Shown in pieces: positions 8,376 through 17,877 of a DNA stretch of 64,000 bases. A program made the position numbers and the translations under genes. The stretch's first letter is position 1; every line of letters starts with the position of its first letter. The notes beneath the pieces are model-generated. The model worked only from the letters and a program-made list of their open reading frames with translations. It was not told the origin of the DNA and did not search any database. The DNA comes from Bacillota bacterium (lineage in GTDB: Bacteria > Bacillota > Limnochordia > DUMW01): the NCBI GenBank assembly GCA_012839765.1, contig DUMW01000088.1, positions 1 to 64,000 of the forward strand, given 5' to 3'.

Positions 8376-9569
8376 TTAGATAACTCCCAGACGGGACAGG
8401 AGGGCGGTGGCCAAGTGTAGCTTGGCGAAGTCACCGACGGCCTCCCAGTCCTGGTTTACCGCGGCCTTTACCATCTCTTCGGGAAGTTCAAGCTGTTCAC
8501 CTAAGTGGGTGTAGATTTCTGTGCGGGCGGCCTGTTCCAGGCTTTCCCAGTCTTGGTTCCGTAGATGCTGTACCTCTTCGTCGGAGAAACCCAGCCCCGC
8601 CAGTTCATTGAAGAGATTCTGGGATAGATTACTGGCCATGCCCGTCAAAGCTTTGTCCCAATTCCCCTGGACCAGTTCGTTAAGCTGGGTGGGAGTTAAT
8701 ACTCCACGGGTCATGCCCGAGACCCGGCTCAAAAGATCCTGGGGAGTGATGATCCCGAAGGCCTTGATGACTTTCGTCTGTCCAAACAGATCCTCGATAA
8801 TGTAGATCTTGTCTTGGTTGCGCAGGTTCTGGACATCGGTCTGCACGTTGTTGCGGTAGATCACCGTCTTGGGAGAAAGCTGCACCTGGATCTCCTCATT
8901 TTGCCGGGTGAGCACTGTCATTAAGCCTTGGTCCTGGTCCATGGCGATGATCTCACCATAGATGGGCCGCAGATGCATGATGCCACTGAGCATTGCGGCG
9001 GCTTCCGCCCTGGTGAGCACCTGGTCCGGAGCAAAGCGACCGACGAAGGTCGGGGGAAGGTACCCCAACACATCGGCGATGCGCGCCTGGCGGTAGACGG
9101 GATCCTCCGGCTTAAGATCGATGAATAGGGGGATATCCTGCGCGGTGTCCGTCTCCTCCGCCAGACCCAGTCGGAAACATTCATTGATCATGGTTACCGC
9201 TTCCTTTCGGGTTACCGGATCGAAGGGACGAAACTGGGGCTCATCGGCACTGAGCAGCTCCTCTTGGACCAAACCACCAATTAGGTAATGTGCCTGGTGT
9301 TCCTTTGTGTCGGTGAAGCTGCTGGTGTTAGCCGGTGCCACCTGCAAAACCCGGGCAATGGCTCCCGCCAGATCCCCCCGGTTTATGGGTGCATCGGGCT
9401 GGAAATTCCCTTGGGCATCGGTGGTTAAGATCTCCGCCTCAAGGACCTGGGTGATATACATCCTAGCCCAATGATCCTGATAGTCCCCCCACGGGCCAGG
9501 CGCAGCCTGGGCTAAGGGACTGGCTAACAGGAACAATATACAAAAAAGAAACAGGGTCCGCTTGCGCAC
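8376..9569 (-). CDS. S-layer-homology (SLH) domain protein
   Basis: A 397-residue exported protein. A signal peptide (RKRTLFLFCILFLLASPLAQA) is followed by three SLH-type repeats, about residues 25-85 (DYQDHWARMYITQVLEAEIL ... INRGDLAGAIARVL), 85-145 (DPVTRKEAVTMINECFRLGL) and 150-205 (VLTRAEAAAMLSGIMHLR). SLH repeats bind pyruvylated cell-wall polymers and anchor proteins to the wall. The rest (about 205-397) is a helical, acidic region with no motif I recognise. GTG start. Convergent with nrdJ and probably monocistronic. Confidence 0.88.
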   Translation of the reverse strand: MRKRTLFLFCILFLLASPLAQAAPGPWGDYQDHWARMYITQVLEAEILTTDAQGNFQPDAPINRGDLAGAIARVLQVAPANTSSFTDTKEHQAHYLIGGLVQEELLSADEPQFRPFDPVTRKEAVTMINECFRLGLAEETDTAQDIPLFIDLKPEDPVYRQARIADVLGYLPPTFVGRFAPDQVLTRAEAAAMLSGIMHLRPIYGEIIAMDQDQGLMTVLTRQNEEIQVQLSPKTVIYRNNVQTDVQNLRNQDKIYIIEDLFGQTKVIKAFGIITPQDLLSRVSGMTRGVLTPTQLNELVQGNWDKALTGMASNLSQNLFNELAGLGFSDEEVQHLRNQDWESLEQAARTEIYTHLGEQLELPEEMVKAAVNQDWEAVGDFAKLHLATALLSRLGVI

Positions 9570-9614
9570 TCCTGAACACTCCCTCTTTTCGGATTCAAAC
9601 TAATCACATAATTC

Positions 9615-9624
9615 AGTATAGCAT
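9615..9624 (-). promoter_or_regulatory. extended -10 promoter of the SLH gene
   Basis: On the minus strand TGC-TATACT lies about 50 bases upstream of the GTG start. The TGN extension compensates for the lack of a clear -35 element. Confidence 0.4.
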
Positions 9625-9740
9625 AGCAAAATCCTTCGAGTACATTCCGTCAGGCTAGTGCCTTTGTGCCAGGACCACCAGCTTCGGGAGGTGTTACCTT
9701 TCTTAGGTAAGCCCCGGTTCTATCAAGGGAAGGGGATGTT

Positions 9741-9749
9741 TGGTATAAT
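9741..9749 (+). promoter_or_regulatory. extended -10 promoter of polA
   Basis: TGGTATAAT (9741-9749) is a perfect extended -10 motif, about 30 bases before the polA start. No good -35 is seen, as often with extended -10 promoters. Confidence 0.6.
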
Positions 9750-9779
9750 AGGTACAAACAACAGAGAGGATTAATATAT

Positions 9780-12473
9780 ATGGCGGAAGCAAGAACCAAG
9801 AAGCGTCTCATGCTCATTGATGGACATAGCCTGATCCACCGGGCCTATTACGCCCTGCCGCCCCTTACCACCAGTCAAGGGGTGCCCACTAACGCAGTCT
9901 ATGGCTTTACGCGGATGTTGTGGCGCCTTTTGGAGGAACACAAGCCCGATGCCATTGCCGTGGCCTTCGATCACCATGGACCCACCTTCCGGCACGAGGC
10001 CTTTGAGGATTATAAGGCCCAGCGGAAACCCATGCCCGACGATCTCAAACCCCAGATCGAGCTTACCAAGGAAGTGGTGACCAACTTCGGGATTCCCATT
10101 TTCGAGCTCAGTGGATACGAAGCCGACGATCTTATCGGCACCATGGCCAAAAGGGCCAGTGCCGAGGATTTTGAAGTCTTCGTGGTGACCGGGGATCGGG
10201 ACTGTCTGCAGTTAGTGAACGAACAGGTGACCGCCCTTCTAACCCGCCGAGGGATCACCGATCTGGAAACCCTAGACCCCGAGGGGGTTAAGGAGAAGAC
10301 CGGAGTCTACCCCAAACAGATACCGGATCTGAAAGGCCTCATGGGGGATCCCAGTGATAATATCCCCGGGGTGCGGGGGATCGGGGAGAAGACCGCGGTT
10401 ACATTGCTCCAGCAGTACCCTTGTATCGAGGAAATCCTGGAGCACCGGGAGGAGTTTTCGCCCCGGGTGGCCAAGGCCTTAGCGGAGCAGGGGGATCTAG
10501 CTCGGTTGAGCAAGGAACTTGCCACCATCGATACCGATGTGCCCTTGGATTTGGACCTCCAAGCTTGCTGCTGGCAAGGTGAACCGGATTATGAGCGCCT
10601 GCGGACCTTGTTTACGCGTCTTGAGTTCAAGGGCTTATTGGAGCAGTTGCCTCCACTGCCCACAGCTTCCCAGACCAGTTTGTTTGTCGCCACCCCCACC
10701 CCTACGATCCAGGTCCTCACTTCCCCCGCAGAGAAGGCCCAGGCGGCAGTAGACCTCCTGAAGGCGGAGGAACTTTGCCTAGATCTCCTCTGGCAGCCCT
10801 GGCCCCAAAGGGCCCTGTGGGATAGTTACGTGGCGGGGATCTCCTTGGGCACCGACAACACCGCCTATTTCTGTCCCCTGGATACTAACCAGGCGTTGGA
10901 AGCACAGCTGGGGCCCTTGGGCGAGGTTCTAGCCCGGCACCAGGGGGTGAAATATTGCCATGACCTTAAGAGCATTTTACTCATCACCCACGAACAGGGG
11001 ATAGGACTGGCCGGAGATTTTTGGGACTTAATGGTGGCCGGATATCTCTGTAACCCAGGGACCAACGATTACGACCTTTTCCAGTTGGGCGACCGGTTCT
11101 GCGGGCAGTATCACGTGCCGCCCCAGGCTCCCCTGTGGGAGTTATCTTCTGAGGCTTTAGCCACCTATGCCGGAGAGCGGATGGCCACCATCCAGGCGTT
11201 GGCTCAGTGCTTGCCCAAGGAGTTGGACCGCCTGGAGATGACCGGGCTTTTCCAAGAGATTGAGATGCCCCTCGTGGAGGTTTTGGGGAAGATGGAACGG
11301 GCGGGTATTCGTTTGGATGTGGATTTCCTCGGGGAGCTCTCCCGCCAGATGGAGGGACAGCTTGCACAATTGACGGAGGAGATCTATGCCCTGTCCGGAG
11401 GGCCCTTCAACTTAAACTCACCGAAGCAGTTGGCGGAGGTCCTCTTTGAACGATTAGGTCTGCCGGTCTTAAAGAAGACCAAGACAGGTCCCTCTACCAG
11501 CCATGAGGTCTTAGTGGAGTTGGCCCAGCACCACAAAATCGCGGAGCTGTTGGTGGAATACCGGAAGCTGGCGAAACTAAAGTCGACATATATAGACGCT
11601 TTGCCCCAGCTGGTGGATCCTAAAACCCAGCGGGTGCACACCAGTTTCAACCAGGTGGTGACGGCCACCGGCAGGCTAAGCAGTGCTAATCCCAATCTGC
11701 AGAACATCCCGGTGCGCACCCCCGAGGGGCGGGAAATCCGGCGGGCTTTTGTGCCCCAGGGTCCCGGGAGAGTATTCCTTACCGCGGACTATTCCCAGAT
11801 TGAACTGCGGGTCTTAGCCCATATGTCCCAGGATGAAACCCTAATCCACGCTTTCCAGGAGGACCAGGACATCCACCGGCGTACCGCGGCGGAGATCTGG
11901 GAAGTGCCGTTGGAGGCGGTGACCTCCGTGATGCGGGAACAGGCCAAGGCGATCAATTTCGGGATTGTATATGGGATCTCCAGTTTTGGTCTGGCCCAGA
12001 ATACGGGTCTTTCCCGCAAGGAGGCGGGAGAATTCATCGAGCGCTATTTCGCCAAATACCCGGGAGTGAAGCAGTACATGGACCGGACCATTGAAGGGGC
12101 CAGGGAAAGGGGATTTGTGCGGACCCTCTTCGGACGGATCCGTTTCCTGGAGGGGATCAAGAGCCGCAATTACACCACCCGCTCCTTTGCGGAGCGCATG
12201 GCCATGAACACTCCCATCCAAGGCTCCGCGGCGGATATCATCAAACTGGCGATGATTGAGCTATCCCGGGCTCTTGAGTCCGTAAGTCTACCTGCAGAGA
12301 TGCTGTTGCAGGTCCACGACGAGCTGGTCTTTGATGTGGAGGCAGAGGCGGTGGGGGAGCTGGCCCGGCTGGTGAAGAGAATCATGGAGAATGTGGTCTC
12401 TTTGGCGGTGCCCTTGAAGGTGGAACTTCAGGTGGGTACCAGCTGGGCCGATACCGAGCCCTTTGCGATCTAG
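9780..12473 (+). CDS. polA: DNA polymerase I
   Basis: Repair and Okazaki-fragment polymerase of 897 residues. Residues 1-290 form the 5'-3' nuclease (LMLIDGHSLIHRAYYALPP, VVTGDRDCLQLV, GDPSDNIPGVRGIGEKTA). About 310-490 is the 3'-5' exonuclease-like domain, but it lacks the D-x-E motif (LCLDLLW in its place) and the other carboxylates, so proofreading is probably absent, as in Taq and Bacillus Pol I. About 500-897 is the polymerase: motif A DYSQIELRVLAHMSQDE, motif B QAKAINFGIVYG, motif C VHDELVFD. ATG with AGAGAGGA upstream. First gene of a run continuing into mutM, coaE and mgsA. Confidence 0.97.
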   Translation: MAEARTKKRLMLIDGHSLIHRAYYALPPLTTSQGVPTNAVYGFTRMLWRLLEEHKPDAIAVAFDHHGPTFRHEAFEDYKAQRKPMPDDLKPQIELTKEVVTNFGIPIFELSGYEADDLIGTMAKRASAEDFEVFVVTGDRDCLQLVNEQVTALLTRRGITDLETLDPEGVKEKTGVYPKQIPDLKGLMGDPSDNIPGVRGIGEKTAVTLLQQYPCIEEILEHREEFSPRVAKALAEQGDLARLSKELATIDTDVPLDLDLQACCWQGEPDYERLRTLFTRLEFKGLLEQLPPLPTASQTSLFVATPTPTIQVLTSPAEKAQAAVDLLKAEELCLDLLWQPWPQRALWDSYVAGISLGTDNTAYFCPLDTNQALEAQLGPLGEVLARHQGVKYCHDLKSILLITHEQGIGLAGDFWDLMVAGYLCNPGTNDYDLFQLGDRFCGQYHVPPQAPLWELSSEALATYAGERMATIQALAQCLPKELDRLEMTGLFQEIEMPLVEVLGKMERAGIRLDVDFLGELSRQMEGQLAQLTEEIYALSGGPFNLNSPKQLAEVLFERLGLPVLKKTKTGPSTSHEVLVELAQHHKIAELLVEYRKLAKLKSTYIDALPQLVDPKTQRVHTSFNQVVTATGRLSSANPNLQNIPVRTPEGREIRRAFVPQGPGRVFLTADYSQIELRVLAHMSQDETLIHAFQEDQDIHRRTAAEIWEVPLEAVTSVMREQAKAINFGIVYGISSFGLAQNTGLSRKEAGEFIERYFAKYPGVKQYMDRTIEGARERGFVRTLFGRIRFLEGIKSRNYTTRSFAERMAMNTPIQGSAADIIKLAMIELSRALESVSLPAEMLLQVHDELVFDVEAEAVGELARLVKRIMENVVSLAVPLKVELQVGTSWADTEPFAI

Positions 12474-12487
12474 GAAGGTGGGGGAAC

Positions 12488-13330
12488 GTGCCGGAATTAC
12501 CAGAAGTGGAGACCATAGTGCGGGGAATCCGGCCCCGGTTAGTGGGTCGGCGGATCACTGGGGTAGCGGTCCTGGATCCGAAGATCCTGCAGAATATATC
12601 ACCTGACAAGCTGGAAGAAAAGATAACGGGGCGGGTCTTCTGCAATGTGGCCCGTCGGGGAAAATATCTGATCTTTGGCTTTGCCCAAGGGGGCTGTTTG
12701 ATCCTACACCTGCGGATGACCGGACAGGCTATCGTCTCCGATCCCGATGTGCCCAGAGAGAAGCATTTGCGGTTTTGTCTGAGACTGTCTGACGGAAAGG
12801 AACTACGTTTAGTGGATCTGCGGCGTTTTGCTACTTTACACTGGGTTCCTGCGGGGATGCGGGCCCGGGATTGTGCCACTGGGGGATTTGTGGACCTAGG
12901 CTGTGAGCCTTTGAGTCGGTCCTTCACCCTCGACAGGCTTAAAGCCTTGTTGGGGCGGCGGACCACCCAGATCAAGGCCTTCCTGCTGGACCAACGTCAT
13001 CTGGCGGGACTGGGGAATATCTATGCCGATGAAGTGTTGCATCGGGCTGGGATCCACCCCCAGACCCGGGTCTGTGACCTATCGGAGGAATCCATCGAAG
13101 CTCTCTATCGTTCCATCCAGACAGTATTAAATGAAGGGATCCTCCACCGCGGGACGAGCGTCTCCGATTACGTGGATGGATCGGGACAACCGGGGGAGTA
13201 TCAGAAGCTATTGCGGGTTTACGGCCGGGAGGGAGAGCCGTGCCGAAGTTGCGGGACGCTGATTGCCCGGACCAAAGTGGGGGGGCGGGGTACCTATTTC
13301 TGTCCCCAATGTCAGCGGGAAAGATCCTAG
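12488..13330 (+). CDS. mutM: formamidopyrimidine-DNA glycosylase
   Basis: Removes 8-oxoguanine and formamidopyrimidines and cleaves the abasic site. The N-terminus PELPEVETIVRG carries the catalytic Pro and Glu exposed after Met removal; the helix-two-turn-helix LAGLGNIYADEVLHRAGIHP follows; and the C-terminal zinc finger is CRSCG ... CPQCQ. 280 residues, normal. GTG start 15 bases after polA, a common polA-mutM-coaE arrangement in Firmicutes. Confidence 0.96.
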   Translation: MPELPEVETIVRGIRPRLVGRRITGVAVLDPKILQNISPDKLEEKITGRVFCNVARRGKYLIFGFAQGGCLILHLRMTGQAIVSDPDVPREKHLRFCLRLSDGKELRLVDLRRFATLHWVPAGMRARDCATGGFVDLGCEPLSRSFTLDRLKALLGRRTTQIKAFLLDQRHLAGLGNIYADEVLHRAGIHPQTRVCDLSEESIEALYRSIQTVLNEGILHRGTSVSDYVDGSGQPGEYQKLLRVYGREGEPCRSCGTLIARTKVGGRGTYFCPQCQRERS

Positions 13331-13385
13331 GCAGGAATTTTGAGGATGTTGGTGGAATAAGAATGCAACAGCAGGGGGTAAGCTC

Positions 13386-14018
13386 ATGCTTGTGGTCGGG
13401 TTGACCGGGGGTATCGCGTCAGGCAAAAGCACAGTGGCAAATCACTTGAGGAGCCTGGGCGCATACGTCGTGGATTGTGATCGCATTGCCCGCCAGGTGG
13501 TGGAACCGGGGAAGCCAGCCCTCGCGGCCATCGTGGAGGAATTTGGTCCGGAGATGTTGCAGGGGGACGGTAGTCTGAATAGAAGAAGGCTCGGTGAGCT
13601 AGTGTTTCGGGAGCCGGACCTTCGACGGCGGTTGGAGGAGATCACCCACCCTTACATCCTAGCTCGGATGGATCAGGAGATCGCCAAGCATGCCGATGGG
13701 TCGGATGTCCCGGTGATCGTGGATGTCCCCTTGCTTTATGAGCAGAATCTGGCCGGTCGGTTTGACCGAGTAATTGTGGTTTATGCTCCGGAATCCCTGC
13801 AGCTTGAGCGTTTGATGCGGCGGGATGGACTGAGTCGGGATGAGGCCTGGCGGCGGATCCGGGCCCAGATGCCCATGGAGGAAAAGCGACAGCTTGCTGA
13901 TTATGTCCTCGACAACCGCGGGGGACTGGAGGCTTTGAAAACCCAGGTAGAAACTCTATGGAAGGAGTTAAAGCTCATTGCGCATCGCACTCATTGCCCA
14001 CGATCGAAAGAAGGATGA
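13386..14018 (+). CDS. coaE: dephospho-CoA kinase
   Basis: Phosphorylates the ribose 3'-OH of dephospho-CoA, the last step of CoA synthesis. Walker [13 protein letters not shown] at residues 5-16, the [13 protein letters not shown] lid/substrate region, and [20 protein letters not shown] are typical. 210 residues. ATG behind GGGGGTAA. The last 41 bases overlap mgsA. coaD, the preceding step of the pathway, is also in this window (31694). Confidence 0.95.
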   Translation: MLVVGLTGGIASGKSTVANHLRSLGAYVVDCDRIARQVVEPGKPALAAIVEEFGPEMLQGDGSLNRRRLGELVFREPDLRRRLEEITHPYILARMDQEIAKHADGSDVPVIVDVPLLYEQNLAGRFDRVIVVYAPESLQLERLMRRDGLSRDEAWRRIRAQMPMEEKRQLADYVLDNRGGLEALKTQVETLWKELKLIAHRTHCPRSKEG

Positions 14019-14358
14019 AATGGTTGCCTTTGTACAGGCCCATCAGAAAGTATTTGCCCAGTGTCAGTTGGTGGCCACCGGGACCACCGGTCGGATCATT
14101 CAGGAGAAAACGGGACTGATGGTGGAACGGATGTGTTCCGGTCCTTTGGGAGGGGACCAGCAGATTGGCGCGGGGGTAGCCAGCGGAACCATCCAGGCGG
14201 TGATCTTTCTGCGGGATCCCCTCACCGCCCAGCCCCACGAACCGGATATCACCGCACTGTTAAGGGTTTGTGACGTACATAATGTGCCCTTGGCCACTAA
14301 CCGGGCCACCGCGGATTTGGTGGTGGATGCTATCCGGGTACGTCTGCAGATCCAATAG
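13978..14358 (+). CDS. mgsA: methylglyoxal synthase
   Basis: Converts dihydroxyacetone phosphate to methylglyoxal plus phosphate, an overflow branch of glycolysis that relieves sugar-phosphate stress. The 126-residue protein shows [40 protein letters not shown] (phosphate loop with the catalytic Asp) and [33 protein letters not shown]. The TTG start inside the coaE end has a good AAGGAG upstream. The overlap suggests translational coupling. Confidence 0.95.
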   Translation: MRIALIAHDRKKDEMVAFVQAHQKVFAQCQLVATGTTGRIIQEKTGLMVERMCSGPLGGDQQIGAGVASGTIQAVIFLRDPLTAQPHEPDITALLRVCDVHNVPLATNRATADLVVDAIRVRLQIQ

Positions 14359-14370
14359 GGGGGCTGGTCC

Positions 14371-14982
14371 TTGGCAGAGGGACGACGTTCCCGGGCGGGA
14401 TGGTTTCTGCTTATTTTCTTGATCCTGGTGCTGGTTTTGGGTCAAGTCCGGTGGTTTTTACAGAAGCTTTATCCCATCACTTATGTGGACGAGATCGGTT
14501 ATCATGCTTGGCAGAGGGGCGTAGATCCCTTCTTGGTCTATGCGGTGATGTATGTGGAAAGCCGCCTCATCCCCCAGGCGGTCTCCCACCGGGGAGCCCG
14601 GGGGCTGATGCAGATTATGCCCGATACGGCCCGCTGGATCGCCAAGGAGATGGGTATAGAGGATTTCCATGAGGATATGTTGTCCGATCCCGGCATAAAC
14701 ATTTCTATGGGGACATGGTACTTGGGGAGTTTGTACCGGGAGTTTGGGGCCGACGATGTGATCGTGCTTGCCGCGTACAACGCCGGTCGGGGGAACGTGG
14801 CCCGGTGGCTAGAGGAGGCGGTCTGGTCGGGGAAGGTGACCGACGTGGAACAGATTCCCTTCCCGGAGACCAGGGAGTATGTCCAGCGGGTGCTGCGGAT
14901 CCGGGATTGGTACCGGTATATCTACGGCGGCCAGTGGCCCAGGCGCAACGGGGGAGGGGAAATGGCGACATGGGGGTTTTGA
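14371..14982 (+). CDS. lytic murein transglycosylase, Slt type
   Basis: A membrane-anchored or exported transglycosylase of 203 residues that would cleave the MurNAc-GlcNAc bond. One N-terminal hydrophobic segment (about residues 11-30, WFLLIFLILVLVLGQVRWFL), then the lysozyme-like domain with catalytic Glu in YVESRLIPQAVSHRGARGLMQIMP and the motifs SMGTWYLGSLYREFG and VLAAYNAGRGNV. TTG start 13 bases after mgsA. Its 3' end overlaps the next gene by 13 bases. Confidence 0.92.
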   Translation: MAEGRRSRAGWFLLIFLILVLVLGQVRWFLQKLYPITYVDEIGYHAWQRGVDPFLVYAVMYVESRLIPQAVSHRGARGLMQIMPDTARWIAKEMGIEDFHEDMLSDPGINISMGTWYLGSLYREFGADDVIVLAAYNAGRGNVARWLEEAVWSGKVTDVEQIPFPETREYVQRVLRIRDWYRYIYGGQWPRRNGGGEMATWGF

Positions 14983-16523
14983 GACGCGGAAAAAAAAGGT
15001 CGTTCCGTTTGAAACGGTGCCTGTTCAGCCTGGGGATTCCCCTCTTGGTCCTTTTCCCTTGGTCGGTGGTAGCCCAAAATGTGGTGAAGGTGGGAATGGA
15101 GCAGATCCCCAGTTCCTTTGATCCCTTTGGCGCATATACTGGTGCAGAAGCGGCTTTTTTTGAACTCTTTTTCGACAGTCTCTACCGCTTAGGGCCCGGC
15201 GGGAGTCTGATTCCCTGGTTAGCTGCGGAGGAACCGCACATTTTGGAGGTGGGGAATCAGCTGCAGATGGTGATCCCCTTGCGATCCGGAGTGCGTTGGC
15301 ATGATGGGAATAGCTTTACTGTCGAAGATGTGTTGTATACCTTCCAGGAGATCTATTTGAACCCCCAGCATCCCCGCAGCAGTCTGTGGCGGACGGCGGT
15401 GTTGGGGGCGGAAGCCACAGGAACCGATGAAATCTCGCTGGTGATCAACGGAGAACGGATGTTGTATGTCTTCGAACTGTTGTGTCGGCCCCTTTTCCCC
15501 CAGGGTTTTGCCCAAGGGGGCCCCGTGCCGGTCCAGGATTTGGTGGGCACCGGACCATTCCTTTTCAATGACCGGTTGGGCGACGGTTACTTGACGGTCC
15601 GGCGGAACTGGTGGTATCATGCCCAAGGTTGGCAGATCGAGGGAGGCAGCGTGGGGCCACATCTATCAGGACTGTTGTTCAAGGCGGTACCAGCGGCTGG
15701 TGTCGAGGAAGCCTTCCAACGGAAGGACATTGATCTTTTCCTGGGTACCGCCCAGTTGGATCCGGCGAGAGCCTATTGGATCAGTTGTGCCGATGGGATA
15801 CGGCTGCTTGCCTTCAACCTGCGGCGCAACCCGGGAGGGGATCGTGCCTTTCGGCGGGCAATTGCAGCCGTGACCGGCCAGTTACTGGCGGAATTGGGGG
15901 ACTTAGGTCCATCCCCGATTCCCTTTGCCAGGCCCGAAGAGCCGGCCCGGAACATTTTAGCCCAGGCCGGTTACACCTGGGATGAAGCAGGTTCCCTGAT
16001 CTTTCCCAACGGAAGCCCCTTGCCGGAGTTGCGACTGGTGGTGCTGGCCGGTGAGAAGGACTTTTGGCGTCGGTTTTTTGCCCAAGGCTTGCGGGAGAAG
16101 CTGGCGGAACTGGGTGTAAAGGTGGAACTTACGGAGGGCGATACGGCCTCTTTACTAGAGACCGTCTTTTTGCATTATGACTATGATTTGTTAATATATG
16201 GATGGCAGATTTCACAAGGGTTTCCTGTTCACTTGGTCGAATTACTTTATTCAGGGACAGCAGGGCAGTTTGGACCTAACATCAGTGGTTTCGCCCATCC
16301 AGAGTATGATTTTCACGTTGCAAAGCTCCTTGCGGCGGATTCCTTAGGGGAGATCTCAGCCCAAGCCGGGGAGCTTGTGCGGATTGTAGCGGAGGAATTG
16401 CCTTTGCTCCCTTTGTTCTTTAATGAGGACGGGTTCATACATAGCAAGGATTCGTCTGTCCGCAGGTATTTCAATTTTGCAGGAGGCTTTTGGTCCTTTG
16501 CCGGCTTTCATTTTGCCCCCTAG
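14970..16523 (+). CDS. extracellular solute-binding protein, family 5 (oligopeptide type)
   Basis: A 517-residue exported binding protein of the DppA/OppA class. A basic N-terminus and hydrophobic signal (FSLGIPLLVLFPWSVVAQ) precede KVGMEQIPSSFDPFGAY, SLIPWLAAE, SGVRWHDGNSFTVEDVLYTFQEI and VGTGPFLFND, all family landmarks. It could bind peptides or other substrates; the sequence does not tell. ATG 14970 after GGAGGGG overlaps the transglycosylase end and gives a proper signal peptide. No permease or ATPase genes accompany it. The link to a cell-wall hydrolase suggests muropeptide uptake or sensing, which is inference. Confidence 0.88.
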   Translation: MGVLRRGKKRSFRLKRCLFSLGIPLLVLFPWSVVAQNVVKVGMEQIPSSFDPFGAYTGAEAAFFELFFDSLYRLGPGGSLIPWLAAEEPHILEVGNQLQMVIPLRSGVRWHDGNSFTVEDVLYTFQEIYLNPQHPRSSLWRTAVLGAEATGTDEISLVINGERMLYVFELLCRPLFPQGFAQGGPVPVQDLVGTGPFLFNDRLGDGYLTVRRNWWYHAQGWQIEGGSVGPHLSGLLFKAVPAAGVEEAFQRKDIDLFLGTAQLDPARAYWISCADGIRLLAFNLRRNPGGDRAFRRAIAAVTGQLLAELGDLGPSPIPFARPEEPARNILAQAGYTWDEAGSLIFPNGSPLPELRLVVLAGEKDFWRRFFAQGLREKLAELGVKVELTEGDTASLLETVFLHYDYDLLIYGWQISQGFPVHLVELLYSGTAGQFGPNISGFAHPEYDFHVAKLLAADSLGEISAQAGELVRIVAEELPLLPLFFNEDGFIHSKDSSVRRYFNFAGGFWSFAGFHFAP

Positions 16524-16633
16524 GGGGCGATGAATAAACCCCTGGCAAAGATGGCATCCTAGGTAAGAATGTGTGAGGAGTTAAATTCCGGTAAGTGGCT
16601 GCCTGACTTGAGGACCATGACCTCGTAGGGAGG

Positions 16634-17656
16634 ATGAAATTTTTGGCCTGGCGAAAAGCACAGCTGACCCCCCTGGTGGGGTTGATGCTGGTTTTTGGTT
16701 TGCTTGTAGGGATTGCTTATGGAGTTGATGGTCGTGTCTTGGAACGGGGCATGAAGGGTTCCGATGTCTTGGAGCTGCAAAGGCAGTTGGCGGAACTGGG
16801 CTATGGGGTGAAACCCGACGGCGTTTTCGGCCCTGAGACCGAGCGGGCAGTGAAGCAGTTTCAAGCGGATTTCAATTTGACCGTTGATGGGATCGTCGGA
16901 CCCAAGACCTTTGCGGTCTTGGGAGAAGTACAAAGATATATCGAATATGTGGTGAAGCCGGGAGATACCCTCTGGGATTTGGCCCGGGAGTTTCAGACCA
17001 CGGTGGAGGCCATCAAGGCCCGGAACAACCTGAGAAGTGACCGGATCGTGGTGGGTCAGGTGTTGAAGATCGATCGCTCCTTTGCCGGTGGCGAGGTCTC
17101 CGATTTGGTCTATGTGGTCAGTCGCGGCGATAATCTTTATAACATCGCTAAGCAGTACAATACCACCGTCGATGCCCTGATCTCAGTGAATAACATTAAG
17201 AACCCCAATGTGCTGCCGGTGGGGAAGACCTTGATCATTCCGGGCATTGCCAGCGGGGGAACGCGGAAGCTGCAGATGATCTGGCCGGTGACCGGGAGGA
17301 TCTCGTCGGACTTTGGGCGGCGGATTCACCCCATCCGCAAGGTGGAGGACTTCCACAGCGGAATCGATATCGCGGTTCCCACGGGAACCCGGGTGCGGGC
17401 CGCAGCCGATGGTGTGGTGACCTTCAGCGGCTGGATGGGTGGCTTTGGGTATACGGTGGTGATCGATCACGGTGATGGGGTCGAGACCCTCTATGCCCAC
17501 AACTCTCAGCTGCAGGTTTCGGTGGGCACCAAAGTGAAACAGGGGGATACCATTGCCCTCAGTGGCAACACCGGCACCAGCACCGGTCCCCATTTACACT
17601 TTTCCATCAAGGTGGACGGGGAATATGTGGACCCGGCCAACTGGTTGATGAATTAG
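16634..17656 (+). CDS. cell-wall endopeptidase: PG-binding, two LysM, M23 domain
   Basis: A 340-residue exported protein. Signal peptide (about 1-30), peptidoglycan-binding-1 domain (about 35-95: GSDVLELQRQLAELGY ... PDGVFGPETERAVKQFQ), LysM 1 (about 102-146: YVVKPGDTLWDLAREF), LysM 2 (about 157-202: YVVSRGDNLYNIAKQYN) and an M23 metallopeptidase domain (about 235-335) with the zinc ligands of HSGIDI and HLHFSIK. M23 enzymes cut peptide cross-links in the wall. Modular order resembles spore-germination or division-associated hydrolases, but the exact role is not visible. Confidence 0.93.
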   Translation: MKFLAWRKAQLTPLVGLMLVFGLLVGIAYGVDGRVLERGMKGSDVLELQRQLAELGYGVKPDGVFGPETERAVKQFQADFNLTVDGIVGPKTFAVLGEVQRYIEYVVKPGDTLWDLAREFQTTVEAIKARNNLRSDRIVVGQVLKIDRSFAGGEVSDLVYVVSRGDNLYNIAKQYNTTVDALISVNNIKNPNVLPVGKTLIIPGIASGGTRKLQMIWPVTGRISSDFGRRIHPIRKVEDFHSGIDIAVPTGTRVRAAADGVVTFSGWMGGFGYTVVIDHGDGVETLYAHNSQLQVSVGTKVKQGDTIALSGNTGTSTGPHLHFSIKVDGEYVDPANWLMN

Positions 17657-17682
17657 GTAAAGAGAGCTTGCGTTGTTTTCTC

Positions 17683-17719
17683 GGGCTCCGGGTTTGATGA
17701 GTTTGCTTCTTCGGAGCCC
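17683..17719 (+). terminator. weak hairpin after the M23 gene
   Basis: GGGCTCCG (17683-17690) pairs with CGGAGCCC (17712-17719) across a 21-base loop. No long T run follows, so it may be a weak terminator or mRNA-end structure. Confidence 0.35.
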
Positions 17720-17725
17720 TAAAGG

Positions 17726-17754
17726 TTGACAATATTATATCTTGGCTGTATAAT
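17726..17754 (+). promoter_or_regulatory. perfect consensus promoter of tRNA-Leu(GAG)
   Basis: TTGACA (17726-17731), exactly 17 bases, TATAAT (17749-17754): a full sigma-A consensus placed 12 bases before the tRNA. Confidence 0.9.
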
Positions 17755-17766
17755 CAGTGTTGTAAC

Positions 17767-17851
17767 GCCCGGGTGGCGGAATTGGCAGACGCGCACGGTT
17801 GAGGGCCGTGTGGTTCACACCGTACGAGTTCAAATCTCGTCCCGGGCACCA
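17767..17851 (+). tRNA. tRNA-Leu (anticodon GAG)
   Basis: Acceptor GCCCGGG pairs with CCCGGGC, then encoded ACCA. Anticodon stem CACGG/CCGTG encloses TTGAGGG, giving anticodon GAG (reads CUU/CUC). A long variable arm marks it as class II; the T-loop is GTTCAAATC. It is followed by a T run and then scfA. Confidence 0.95.
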
Positions 17852-17877
17852 TTTTTTCATAGGGAGTGGCGCCGGCG

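Noticed and set aside
14715-14969. 85-codon N-terminal extension of the family-5 binding protein
   Set aside because: It lies inside the transglycosylase gene in another frame, is Arg/Gly-rich, and would hide the signal peptide that starts at 14970.
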